Part shown: positions 53,594 through 61,973 of the stretch, in pieces | Layout of the letters: every line of letters starts with the position of its first letter | Position numbering within the stretch: position 1 is the first letter of the stretch | Assembly: GCF_002915595.1 (NCBI RefSeq) | Contig: NZ_PQGG01000024.1 | Location: 1-64,000, forward strand | Length of the DNA: 64,000 nt | Reading direction: 5' to 3' | DNA from: Zhongshania marina | GTDB lineage: Bacteria; Pseudomonadota; Gammaproteobacteria; Pseudomonadales; Spongiibacteraceae | Notes under the pieces: generated by a model | The model's database searches: none | What the model was told of the DNA's origin: nothing | Seen by the model: only the letters and a program-made list of their open reading frames with translations | Program-made: the position numbers and the translations under genes

Positions 53594-54496
53594 GTGCAGC
53601 TTTACCACTATCCTTTCACCGCAATGGCCAGCCCCTGCGAACTGCGTTTATACGCCGAATCGCAAACAATGGCCGATGCGGCCGCGGAGGCAGCCAAAGC
53701 CGACGTTATCCGTATTGAACAAACCTACTCCCGCTATCGTGACGACAGCGTGGTGGGCAAAATCAATGCCGCCGCTGGCGGCGATCCCATCGCTGTTGAC
53801 GAAGAAACCTGCGCCTTAATTAATTACGCTACCACCGCTTATACCGAGAGCGGTGGCCTGTTTGATATTAGCTCAGGCGTATTGCGCGAAGTGTGGAATT
53901 TTAAACTCGGCCAACTACCCAGCCCCGCCGCCGTCGCATTTTGTTTAAAGCGGGTGGGGTGGAATAAAGTGCACTGGGACGCCCCTAATATTTCCTTACA
54001 GCAAGGAATGGAATTGGACTTTGGCGGCTTCGGCAAAGAATACGCTGCCGACCGCGCCGCCATCATTTGCGAAGAACATGGCATCGGTCACGGCCTAGTG
54101 GAACTGGGCGGCGACATCAGTGTCATTGGCCCCCACCCCGACGGCAGCGCTTGGCAAATTGGTATTCGCAACCCCCGCGATCCCGAAGTGGCGGTAGCGG
54201 TCATACAGCTAAAGACCGGCGGCCTCGCGAGCAGCGGCGACTACGAACGCTATATGGTGATAGACGGCAAACGCTATAGCCATATACTCAATCCCCGCAC
54301 CGGCCGCCCCGTAGACAAACCGATGGCCGGTGTCACCGTTGTCGCGCCACTGTGCTTGCTTGCGGGAACCGCCGCAACCGTCGCCATGTTGCAAGGTGAA
54401 AAGGGTGCGCCAGCCTTTTTGAATGACCTAGGATTACCGCATTTGTGGATTGATCAGGCGGGAATGCTGGGGGGAGATTTAGTGCCGAAAATTTAG
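53594..54496 (+). CDS. ApbE-family FAD:protein FMN transferase-like protein
   Basis: A 300-residue ApbE-fold protein with no signal peptide or lipobox, so probably cytosolic. Motifs include DFGGFGKEYAADRA, LVELGGDISV, TGGLASSGDYERY and SHILNPRTGRP, which match the family. The metal-ligand region usually reads ADALAT; here it is AGTAAT, with Gly258 in place of the Asp and Thr262 kept. ApbE usually attaches FMN to a Thr of exported proteins using FAD. The GTG start at 53594 has GGAGAG upstream. Last in the TlpA-DUF4266-DUF3570 operon. Whether it still transfers FMN is uncertain. Confidence 0.88.
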   Translation: MQLYHYPFTAMASPCELRLYAESQTMADAAAEAAKADVIRIEQTYSRYRDDSVVGKINAAAGGDPIAVDEETCALINYATTAYTESGGLFDISSGVLREVWNFKLGQLPSPAAVAFCLKRVGWNKVHWDAPNISLQQGMELDFGGFGKEYAADRAAIICEEHGIGHGLVELGGDISVIGPHPDGSAWQIGIRNPRDPEVAVAVIQLKTGGLASSGDYERYMVIDGKRYSHILNPRTGRPVDKPMAGVTVVAPLCLLAGTAATVAMLQGEKGAPAFLNDLGLPHLWIDQAGMLGGDLVPKI

Positions 54497-54899
54497 AGTT
54501 AAGGTTTAAGAATTAACGTATAGATAATTCCAGAGTTGGTATTGGTTCATCCCAGAACTAGACCAGCTGTCTACCGTCAATGATGGCCTAGCGTCTCGTT
54601 AACGGTCAGTCGATTAAGCGGTCAAACTCGTATTCAGCAGCATGGCGCTCACTAATTCTGATCGGATTTACTTAAGCAATTGATTTTTATTAGGAGGTGG
54701 TTATGCTCAGAGCTAAGGGACTCCACATCAAATGCAGGATGCACGCAAATGAAAAATCCATTTCAAGCGTACTATTGTCCTGATTTAAATTGAATTTTCC
54801 TGCTTAAACACCTTGGCAATTAGACTTGCTATGTGCATGAGCTATAAAGTGGAACGCATTTGAATTTGTTGTTAGGTGTAAAGGAGTTCAGGCTTCATA
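54497..54899. other. AT-rich gap with possible short gene
   Basis: A 403-bp AT-rich gap after the ApbE-like gene. A 26-codon frame at 54703-54783 has a perfect AGGAGG upstream (see separate feature). No other gene, terminator or promoter was recognised. Confidence 0.5.
54703..54783 (+). CDS. Possible 26-residue peptide
   Basis: ATG 54703 follows AGGAGGTGGTT, a perfect Shine-Dalgarno at good spacing. The encoded peptide is basic, with two cysteines-free stretches and one Cys, and ends LLS. It has no known family. It may be a remnant or a real small gene; support is the ribosome site only. Confidence 0.25.
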   Translation: MLRAKGLHIKCRMHANEKSISSVLLS

Positions 54900-55616
54900 A
54901 TGAATAAAAAAGAAATCACTGATTGTGTAACCAAATATGCAAGCTACATGGAAGAGATAAAGAAAAGAACGGATGTGGTTTCTAGGCTAATGAAAATGCA
55001 TCAGGCAGGTCAATCCATGACCGGCTATATCGAAACCGACATTGATACTGTTTATCTACAACTAAGAAAAATTATTGAGCTGATAATGTTTGCATGTATT
55101 GTCGCAAACAAATCCGCCGGCCTTACGTTGAACAAAACCCTTAGAAAGGGGTATGAGATTCAGAAAATAAAATCCGAGCTTCAACGATTTAATTTAAATT
55201 TTTTCCCTACGCCGAAGGCAGAAGATGGCTCAGATCAGGATGGCATAAGAAAAGTGAAGGATCTCGCTCATGAAGAACGGCCATTTATGACTGAAACCGA
55301 TATTTTTAAGGCTTACGGCAACGCCGGAAACTATCTTCATTCCCAGAGAGATTATCAATATGGTGGTTCTGAAGCCAAGACTAAGATACTCCAGCGAGGT
55401 GTGAATTCTGTAGATGAACTAGTAGCTTTGCTTAATCACCATTGGACAGACATCACAAATGACTCATTCTTTGCAGTTGTTATGCAAGGTAAAGAAGATG
55501 GAAAAGTTCATGTTTCTTATATGGAGCGAGTGGAATCACCTAACAATTCAAGCAAGAAGGACGCGCAAACAGCGCGCCTCTTCTTGAGGTGTTACGTTTT
55601 TCTGGAACTGCTATGA
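54900..55616 (+). CDS. Unrecognised accessory protein, 238 residues
   Basis: A soluble, Lys-rich, mostly helical protein with an AT-rich sequence unlike the flanking cytochrome genes. It has an N-terminal helical part, then IELIMFACIVANKSAG, and NAGNYLHSQRDYQYGG. The Asn-x-x-Leu-His element is reminiscent of small nucleic-acid or HEPN-type proteins but the match is not strong. The last codon overlaps the next start as ATGA, so it is an operon. Probably a defence or mobile accessory gene. No function assigned. Confidence 0.7.
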   Translation: MNKKEITDCVTKYASYMEEIKKRTDVVSRLMKMHQAGQSMTGYIETDIDTVYLQLRKIIELIMFACIVANKSAGLTLNKTLRKGYEIQKIKSELQRFNLNFFPTPKAEDGSDQDGIRKVKDLAHEERPFMTETDIFKAYGNAGNYLHSQRDYQYGGSEAKTKILQRGVNSVDELVALLNHHWTDITNDSFFAVVMQGKEDGKVHVSYMERVESPNNSSKKDAQTARLFLRCYVFLELL

Positions 55617-55783
55617 CTAAGCGCAATATGACAGCTGGTGAAGAACATTACGTTTTTGGAATCGAGGAGTTCCGAGATCGTGTATCAAGTCTGTTGCTGG
55701 GGCAATTTCGAGAGATTCTCGCCGAGAGAAAAATTAACCTTCCATCTATCTATATCGATGGGGTCAGAGTCGTTGAAATATAA
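55613..55783 (+). CDS. Small accessory protein, 56 residues
   Basis: A 56-residue protein starting at ATG 55613, which overlaps the stop of the preceding gene in ATGA. An earlier in-frame ATG at 55589 is less likely. It has NMTAGEEHYVFGIEEFRDRVSS and ends with YIDGVRVVEI. The last 25 bases of the gene are similar to a stretch at 56500-56525, which has lost most of the frame. Family unknown. A two-gene accessory cassette is suggested. Confidence 0.6.
   Translation: MTKRNMTAGEEHYVFGIEEFRDRVSSLLLGQFREILAERKINLPSIYIDGVRVVEI
55761..55782 (+). repeat. Copy 1 of a short direct repeat (3' end of small accessory gene)
   Basis: GGGTCAGAGTCGTTGAAATA here resembles GAGGTTAGAGTCGTTGAAGTA at 56504-56524. 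The shared core is AGAGTCGTTGAA. The two flank the DUF2505 gene. Confidence 0.55.
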
Positions 55784-55923
55784 TAAAAGGCAATAACACT
55801 GAACTCTTGATCGCGAGTGCACTTGAACAGCGCCTGCCACGGGTATTGCGACCATAACTCAATTATATGAAACTGCAGCACAATAGCTGATTTATTAATA
55901 ACGCATAATTAGAAGAAAACACG

Positions 55924-56424
55924 ATGAATTTTGTAGAAGAACACATTTTTGATGCCCCCCTTGAAGCCGTCGAGCGCATGTATTTTGACACCGCATTTTG
56001 CCCGCGTAAGTATGAAGAGCTGGGTCTTGAAAATATCAAGGTTGTGGGCAGTAGCGACGATCCAGAACAGTATTTTGTCGACTGCAGTTTTGTTATGGAG
56101 CCCTCTCTGCCACTGCCGGGTTTTATCAAGAAATTTCTACCAGGTGGGGAAAAAATTAGCGTTCGTCAGATTGACCGCTGGAATACTAAAACCCGAAAAG
56201 GCGAACTCGAAATTCAGCTCCAAGGACTGGAAAAAGTACACATCCGAAGCGTAATGACACTAAAGGCTCACGAACGCGGTGCAGTCAACGTAATGCAATG
56301 GACAGTGGAGTGTAAAATTCCTTTAATTGGCAACAAGCTCGCCGATTTTCTTGGCAAAGATATTCGTAGCAAGGCAGCCAATGATCACGCTGCGAGCCTC
56401 AAGATTCTGCAAGACTATCTATAG
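55924..56424 (+). CDS. DUF2505/SRPBCC-like protein
   Basis: A 166-residue protein of DUF2505, a START/SRPBCC-like fold that can bind hydrophobic ligands. It begins VEEHIFDAPLEAVERMYFDTAF, has the long-beta stretch YFVDCSFVMEPSLPLPGFIKKFL, WNTKTRKGELEIQLQGL, and WTVECKIPLIGNKLADFLGKDI, a C-terminal helix typical of the family. There is no signal peptide. Its composition is closer to the chromosome than the two genes before it. It may bind a lipid or isoprenoid. It appears to be a single gene. Confidence 0.82.
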   Translation: MNFVEEHIFDAPLEAVERMYFDTAFCPRKYEELGLENIKVVGSSDDPEQYFVDCSFVMEPSLPLPGFIKKFLPGGEKISVRQIDRWNTKTRKGELEIQLQGLEKVHIRSVMTLKAHERGAVNVMQWTVECKIPLIGNKLADFLGKDIRSKAANDHAASLKILQDYL

Positions 56425-56503
56425 CCTAGCTTGCGCGCCATAAGTCATGAATAAGCATGTCTTTTATATCTTGTGCTCTTGCGGTTCAGCAGATAGATCA
56501 ATG

Positions 56504-56525
56504 AGGTTAGAGTCGTTGAAGTAGA
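56504..56525 (+). repeat. Copy 2 of the short direct repeat
   Basis: AGGTTAGAGTCGTTGAAGTAGA-like sequence, related to the 3' end of the small gene at 55613-55783. It could encode the remnant VRVVEV of a second copy, preceded by a stop. It lies before the second cytochrome gene. Confidence 0.5.
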
Positions 56526-56685
56526 TAATTGCTTAAATCAACGACACTGTTTCTAATTATTCCCGCCAATTATTACCGCGTATCTGCCTTGTCGCTTGCG
56601 GACAATCTCTGACGTTTGCCTACCGCATTCAAAAACCATTCTCTGTCACACTTTGTAAATAATGATAAGTAGGTGTGGAGAGGGT

Positions 56686-59136
56686 ATGCCCATGTGGCAA
56701 AGAAATCTGACGGGGTTTGGCGCGCTTTTAATTGGCGCGGTGCTTTCAGCCTGTGGCGGTAGTTCTGGTGGGAGTCCGCAGGGCGGCAGCAGCGTTGGTG
56801 GCGGGAATGCGCCGGCAGGCAGTCAGGAAGAATTTTTTCGCACCAATTTGCAAACCTCCTCGGGCTTTTGTCGCACCTGTCATATTCCCAATGGCGTAGC
56901 GGATACTGATGATGGTCGCGGTTTGATGTTGAGCAGCAATACCGCAAACGATTTTGCTAATTTGCGTTCGGCTTGGGAGGGGCTTGGTGGCGGTGTGGAC
57001 AGCAGCCCGCTGTTGCTTGAGCCCAGTGATCCTGCAGAACCCCATAGCGGTGGTAAGCCGTGGCCAAAAGGTAGCGCGCCGTATGAGGCAATGCGCAGTT
57101 TGCTAAGTTGTTGGGACAATCCCGAAACCTGTACCTTGAGTGGTGGCGGTAATGACATTCCCGCCGACTTAGCTCCCTTGTTAGGAAGTGCCCACGGTGG
57201 GCATGCGTGGTTTGATTACTGTGCCGATAATGGCAGCGGCGCGCCGCGCTCTGACGCGGCGGTGTTGCCGGAAGATCCCCGCGCGCTTGTGCAGCCAGGT
57301 TTTAATGATGGTCGCGCAGTGCACTTTAATGCGTTTTGGAAAGATTGCCATATTGACCCTGATTTGGTGGGGGAGAAGCCCCATCCAAAAACCTGTGGTG
57401 AGTTGCGTACCTCAACGCGTCGCGGCGAGGTGATTATGGGCGCTGCGCCGATGAAGCAGGCCGACGGCAGTTATTTAAAGTATGAGGATGGGGAGATAGT
57501 TCGTCCGGGTTCAACGTTTGCCGGTGACAATCCCCACGGCTTTTCTGCTGTTCCGGCGAGCTTGTACAACCAGCTGTGGTTGATTTGGGGTATGCCTGGC
57601 CGCCCAGATAATTTTGATGAGTTGGCGTCTGAGCGCTATGGTTTTGGCCCCTTGTCGGTGAACAACCCTTATCCTTTGATGGGGGAAGACCCTAACCTCA
57701 CTAATGGCGGCAGTGGTCGCTTACCGATCGGTTTGATTCAAACCCGTATGGAAGATGGCAGCTACAGCGGTGAGATTAGCCATAATTGTCAGGGCTGCCA
57801 CAGCACCACGGTAAACAATCAAATTGTTTATGGCGGCGGTGGTTCCTTGCTGGATGCTACGGTGGTGTCGCGAGATTTTGCGGCCTTTGGCTCGGTGGTT
57901 GGTATTGCGATAGATCGCCTAGGTTTAGCGGGGCGGGTGCGCGGTACTAATAATGCGCAGTTTTCTAATATCACTGCATTAACAGGGTTTAAAACACCGC
58001 AGCAGTTTGCTGATGTCATGCGCAACGGTACTACGGGAACAGGCGATACTCCGGCGTGGTGGAATGTTGGCCGTCGGCCGGTGAAGTTTGTTGACGCGAT
58101 GTTTCCCGGTGATGCGGTGCGGGTGGACTTTGCCCTGTTTCAACCTCTGCTAACGAATAAGTACGGCCTGCCTGAGCAGGACCCAACTTGGATTAGTGAT
58201 CATGTGCAAGATGGCGATCACTACATCATGTCGCAAAAATCGCCGGAGTATCTCGGTGAGTTTGATGAATCGTTGGCAGAGCAGGGCGCGATTCTGTTTC
58301 ATACCAAAGACCTATGGGCGAGCAACTTAAATAATCCGGTACAGCGACCCGAGGGTGGCAACGGCAGTTGCGCGAGTTGTCATGGTGCGTATTCGCCGCG
58401 CTTTGTGAATGACCCTGCTTATTTGGCAGACCCTGTATTGGAGGGGATTGCCAGCAATGTGGTGGCTATCGATATTATTGATACAGACCGCGTGCGTTTT
58501 ACAACGTACAACGACGGCACCAACGAGGCGATGTCGACGACTAGCGTTGCTTATCCTGAGACAGAGGGCAGCAGCCAAGATTGTCGTGTGCAAAATATGC
58601 CGGGTATGCAGGTAGATGCAAACGGCAATGATCGGCCGCGGGGTTATGCCGCACCGCCGTTATATGGTGTGTGGGCAACCGCGCCGTATTTACATAATGG
58701 CTCGGTACCCGATGTGTGGAGTTTGTTGGATTCTGCCGAGCGGCCTGCGGTGTGGCGGCGGGTTTCTAAGGAGGCCCGCGCCGATCAGAAAGGGCAGGTA
58801 GTGATGGGTTTTGAAACGGATTTTCAGCGCGGTTACGATCAAAGCAAAATGGGTTGGCGATTTGATGAGTTGAATTGCGAGTTTGGTGCCTCGGTGCCGA
58901 GTTTGGAATGTAACCCGCTTAACGATGTGAGTGATTTTTTCTTGTCGGAATTGTTCGGCAATTTACTCTTGGCGTGGAATATTACCAACCCGCCGTCCTT
59001 AAGTAATTCTGATATTGAGGGACGTAAGGTCTACAACACGCGGCATTTTAGTCAAGGCAATGGCGGCCATGTGTTTAGCGATGTACTCAACGATGGCGAG
59101 CGGCGGGCGATTATTGAATACCTGAAAACCCTTTGA
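56686..59136 (+). CDS. Trihaem RoxA/RoxB-like cytochrome c lipoprotein 1
   Basis: An 816-residue outer-membrane lipoprotein (LSAC, then a Gly/Ser linker). It has three haem c motifs: CRTCH at about residue 62, CQGCH at about 368 and CASCH at about 562. The last two are 194 residues apart, as in dihaem RoxA-type oxygenases; the first is in an extra N-terminal module, about 50-170, which also has the LMLSSNTANDF and EPHSGGKPWP motifs. The core has TPAWWNVGRRP, YLHNGSVPD and the end RRAIIEYLKTL. ATG 56686 follows GGAGAGGGT. Likely secreted electron-transfer/oxygenase; substrate inferred. Confidence 0.85.
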   Translation: MPMWQRNLTGFGALLIGAVLSACGGSSGGSPQGGSSVGGGNAPAGSQEEFFRTNLQTSSGFCRTCHIPNGVADTDDGRGLMLSSNTANDFANLRSAWEGLGGGVDSSPLLLEPSDPAEPHSGGKPWPKGSAPYEAMRSLLSCWDNPETCTLSGGGNDIPADLAPLLGSAHGGHAWFDYCADNGSGAPRSDAAVLPEDPRALVQPGFNDGRAVHFNAFWKDCHIDPDLVGEKPHPKTCGELRTSTRRGEVIMGAAPMKQADGSYLKYEDGEIVRPGSTFAGDNPHGFSAVPASLYNQLWLIWGMPGRPDNFDELASERYGFGPLSVNNPYPLMGEDPNLTNGGSGRLPIGLIQTRMEDGSYSGEISHNCQGCHSTTVNNQIVYGGGGSLLDATVVSRDFAAFGSVVGIAIDRLGLAGRVRGTNNAQFSNITALTGFKTPQQFADVMRNGTTGTGDTPAWWNVGRRPVKFVDAMFPGDAVRVDFALFQPLLTNKYGLPEQDPTWISDHVQDGDHYIMSQKSPEYLGEFDESLAEQGAILFHTKDLWASNLNNPVQRPEGGNGSCASCHGAYSPRFVNDPAYLADPVLEGIASNVVAIDIIDTDRVRFTTYNDGTNEAMSTTSVAYPETEGSSQDCRVQNMPGMQVDANGNDRPRGYAAPPLYGVWATAPYLHNGSVPDVWSLLDSAERPAVWRRVSKEARADQKGQVVMGFETDFQRGYDQSKMGWRFDELNCEFGASVPSLECNPLNDVSDFFLSELFGNLLLAWNITNPPSLSNSDIEGRKVYNTRHFSQGNGGHVFSDVLNDGERRAIIEYLKTL

Positions 59137-59139
59137 TAA

Positions 59140-59246
59140 TTGGGGGCAGTGTAAAAACTCTGCGGCTGGGCGAAAGAAGCGGTAACTTGCTGGCTACCTT
59201 GGTGTATTGACCATCACGCGAGTGATAGTTTTTACACTGACCCCAA
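59140..59246. mobile_element. 107-bp inverted-repeat element (MITE/REP-like)
   Basis: Terminal inverted repeats of 20 bp at 59140-59159 and 59227-59246 differ once; they read TTGGGG(G/T)CAGTGTAAAAACT inward. The 67-bp inside has no gene. It lies between the stop of one cytochrome gene and the start of the next. The GGGGTCAG-GTAAAA pattern resembles repeats associated with REP-type transposases as I recall them. It may also act as a terminator. Confidence 0.7.
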
Positions 59247-59390
59247 ATTTGGCCTGGCTTGGCCGGACAATGGGTGGCACGGCTTACCAATATGGACGAT
59301 TGGCGGGTGGTGCATACTGGGCTATAAAATAAGTTCAGTTTGCCCTGTTTTACACTCTATTTGTTGGTGACGGGGCCTCAGGAGTACCGC

Positions 59391-61832
59391 ATGCGCCGTT
59401 TTCGCCTAGCACATAGTTTACTTATCTCAGGCTTGTTATCGCTTGTCGCCTGCGGCGGCGGAAGTAGCGGCAGTCCCCAAGGTGGCAGCAGTGGCACCCC
59501 TAATTCCGGCAATAGTGCTTCGGCAGAAGAGTTTTTTCAAACCCGTTTACAAACGTCGTCTGGATTTTGCCGCACCTGCCATATTCCTGGTGGGGTAGCA
59601 GATACCGCTGAAGGCGATGGTTTGATGTTGTCTACTAATGCCGCTGATGATTTTCGTTTGCTGCGCGCATCTTGGGAGGCCCTTGGTGGCGGAGTGGAAA
59701 GCAATCCCCTATTAATTGAGCCCAGTGATCCTAGTGAACCGCACAGCGGTGGTAAGCCGTGGCCGGTGGGGAGCCAGCCCTATGAAGCTATGCGAACGCT
59801 ATTGGCTTGCTGGGATAATCCAGATAGTTGTGCTTTGAGCGGCGGTGGCAGTGGTCCCGCGCCAGATTTGCAACCTCTGTTGGGTAGCGCGCGGGGTGGC
59901 CACGTCTGGTTTGATTATTGCGCTGCCGATGACAATGGCAATCCTCGTCCAGATAGCGCGGTACTACCTGAAGATCCTCGTGCCTTGGTTCAGTCTGGGG
60001 TTAGTGACGGTCGTGCGGTGGAGTTCAATACCTATTGGGTAGATTGTCATGCCGATCCTGCCTTGGTCGGAGAAAATGCGCATCCGCAAACCTGCGGTGA
60101 CTTGCGTGCCAGTTCCCAGCGCGGTCGTGAGCTGATGGTGGGCAACGGTGAAGTGGGTGCGGGTACTTTCTTCGATGGCGATTATCACGACACAAGTGCC
60201 TTGTTAGCCATACCAGCCAGCTCCTATAACAAGGTGTGGCAGCAATGGGGTTTGATGGCGCGACCAGATAATTTTGACACCTTGCTTGCCGAGCGTTACG
60301 GCATGCCTATTAGCCAAACGCGTAACCCATACCCATTGCCCGGCGAAGATCCTAATACCAGCAATGGCGGCAGCGGTCAGTTGCCTGCCTTTATGACCCA
60401 GATGCGCGGACCCAATGGCGAGTGGACGGGAACCTTGGGTTACACCTGTCACGCCTGTCATAGCGGTGCTGCCGGTTTAGTTGGCGAGGGTGCTGACACC
60501 GGATTCCAATACGGTAGCGGTAATCCCCTGCAGGATATTGCCTTGATGGCGAAGGAGTTGGGGCTGAGTGCGGCGAGCGGATTCGATGGGAAAGGCTTTG
60601 GTGCTATTTTCAGTTTGTTTGGTACCAGCCGTGGGACGAATAATGCGAGCGATGTGAATGTGTTTTTCTTGATTAATCAGGAAGGCGGACCAAGTTTTGA
60701 TGAGCAATTGTTTGGTGTGCTTACCTCTGGATCAACCGCGTCGGGGGATACACCGGCGTGGTGGAATATTGGTCATCGTCCGGTTAAGTTTCAAGATGGT
60801 TATTTTGCCGCTGACTCTAGTCGCGTTGATATGATTTTCTATACCCCAATCGATGGGGTAACAGGTGGCGATGAAGGTGAAAACTGGGTGCGCGATCACG
60901 CGCAAGACGCAGACAAGTGGATGATGTCTTTGAAGTCCCCAGAATATCCATTGCCAATTGATACAGCTTTGGCAGAGCAGGGCGCAATTTTATTCCACAG
61001 CAAAAACTTGTGGGCGAGCGATTTAAACAATACCGTTCCAGAACCCGAGGGTGGCAATGGTTCCTGTGCGAGTTGTCACGGCGCGTATTCGCCACGGTAT
61101 GTGAATGACAGCAGCTACTTGGCCGATCCGCTGATGGAAGGGGTGGCCAGTAATATTGCGCCTAAGCGTGTTATTCGTACTGACCCTGCGCGGGTAGACA
61201 CCAACAACGAAGCGGTTAACCAATATGGTGGCAATAGCTTCTTAGGCTTTTATGAAACCGTTGGCACTGAAAATGACTGTGGCCCACGCAATCGCGAAGA
61301 GGTCAGAGGTGATCGTGAGGTGGGCTATTTAGCACCGCCACTTTATGGGGTTTGGGCCACGGCGCCGTATTTGCACAATGGCTCAGTGCCAGATGTGTGG
61401 GGCTTGCTTGATCCCGAGGCGCGTCCGGCGATTTGGCGCCGAGTATCTACCCCCGCCCGCAGCGATCAGCAGGGTAAAGTGGTAATGGGCTTTGATGTGA
61501 GTATGGCTAGAGCCTACGATCCGCAGAAAATGGGTTGGCGCTACGATGCACTAAGCTGTGGCGAGGGTACCATTCCATTCTTGGACTGCACCCCCGGTAG
61601 TAACGACAGTCCAATATTTCAAGACATACTTAGCCAGCTCTACGGCAATTTAATTTTGACGTGGAACCTTGGGCAGTTGCCGGTCTTTCTGCAGGCGACC
61701 AGACTGCAGGTGGAAGATAGAAAAATTTATAATACCCATTTGTATAGCCAAGGTAATGAGGGTCACGACTTTACTGCGGTACTCACAGACCCAGAGCGGA
61801 AGGCGATTATTGAGTATTTGAAAACGCTGTAA
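59391..61832 (+). CDS. Trihaem RoxA/RoxB-like cytochrome c lipoprotein 2
   Basis: An 813-residue lipoprotein (LVAC). It is a close homologue of the preceding cytochrome, with haem motifs CRTCH at about residue 60, CHACH at about 353 and CASCH at about 559. Conserved elements include EPSDPSEPHSGGKPWP, NPYPLPGEDPNTSNGG, TPAWWNIGHRPVKF, YLAPPLYGVWATAPYLHNG, and the end RKAIIEYLKTL. ATG 59391 with CAGGAG upstream was chosen; an earlier in-frame start at 59340 adds a hydrophobic but less typical leader. The N-terminal haem module is shared with its partner and absent in the 49504 gene. It would sit in the outer membrane. Confidence 0.86.
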   Translation: MRRFRLAHSLLISGLLSLVACGGGSSGSPQGGSSGTPNSGNSASAEEFFQTRLQTSSGFCRTCHIPGGVADTAEGDGLMLSTNAADDFRLLRASWEALGGGVESNPLLIEPSDPSEPHSGGKPWPVGSQPYEAMRTLLACWDNPDSCALSGGGSGPAPDLQPLLGSARGGHVWFDYCAADDNGNPRPDSAVLPEDPRALVQSGVSDGRAVEFNTYWVDCHADPALVGENAHPQTCGDLRASSQRGRELMVGNGEVGAGTFFDGDYHDTSALLAIPASSYNKVWQQWGLMARPDNFDTLLAERYGMPISQTRNPYPLPGEDPNTSNGGSGQLPAFMTQMRGPNGEWTGTLGYTCHACHSGAAGLVGEGADTGFQYGSGNPLQDIALMAKELGLSAASGFDGKGFGAIFSLFGTSRGTNNASDVNVFFLINQEGGPSFDEQLFGVLTSGSTASGDTPAWWNIGHRPVKFQDGYFAADSSRVDMIFYTPIDGVTGGDEGENWVRDHAQDADKWMMSLKSPEYPLPIDTALAEQGAILFHSKNLWASDLNNTVPEPEGGNGSCASCHGAYSPRYVNDSSYLADPLMEGVASNIAPKRVIRTDPARVDTNNEAVNQYGGNSFLGFYETVGTENDCGPRNREEVRGDREVGYLAPPLYGVWATAPYLHNGSVPDVWGLLDPEARPAIWRRVSTPARSDQQGKVVMGFDVSMARAYDPQKMGWRYDALSCGEGTIPFLDCTPGSNDSPIFQDILSQLYGNLILTWNLGQLPVFLQATRLQVEDRKIYNTHLYSQGNEGHDFTAVLTDPERKAIIEYLKTL

Positions 61833-61899
61833 TTGATGAGTTGGGCCGGCGGGAAAGCTAGTGTCGGTTTGGCTTGTTAATTTAAAAATTAATAAAACA

Positions 61900-61932
61900 A
61901 AAAGCCATTAAGTTAATTGCTAAATGGCTTTT
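61900..61932. terminator. Bidirectional terminator before fadH
   Basis: AAAAGCCATT at 61900-61909 pairs with AATGGCTTTT at 61923-61932 between convergent genes, with A-rich and T-rich flanks suited to both strands. Confidence 0.85.
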
Positions 61933-61973
61933 CTTTAAAGTTAGGCAAAGTATGGCGCTACATCACTGCGCAT

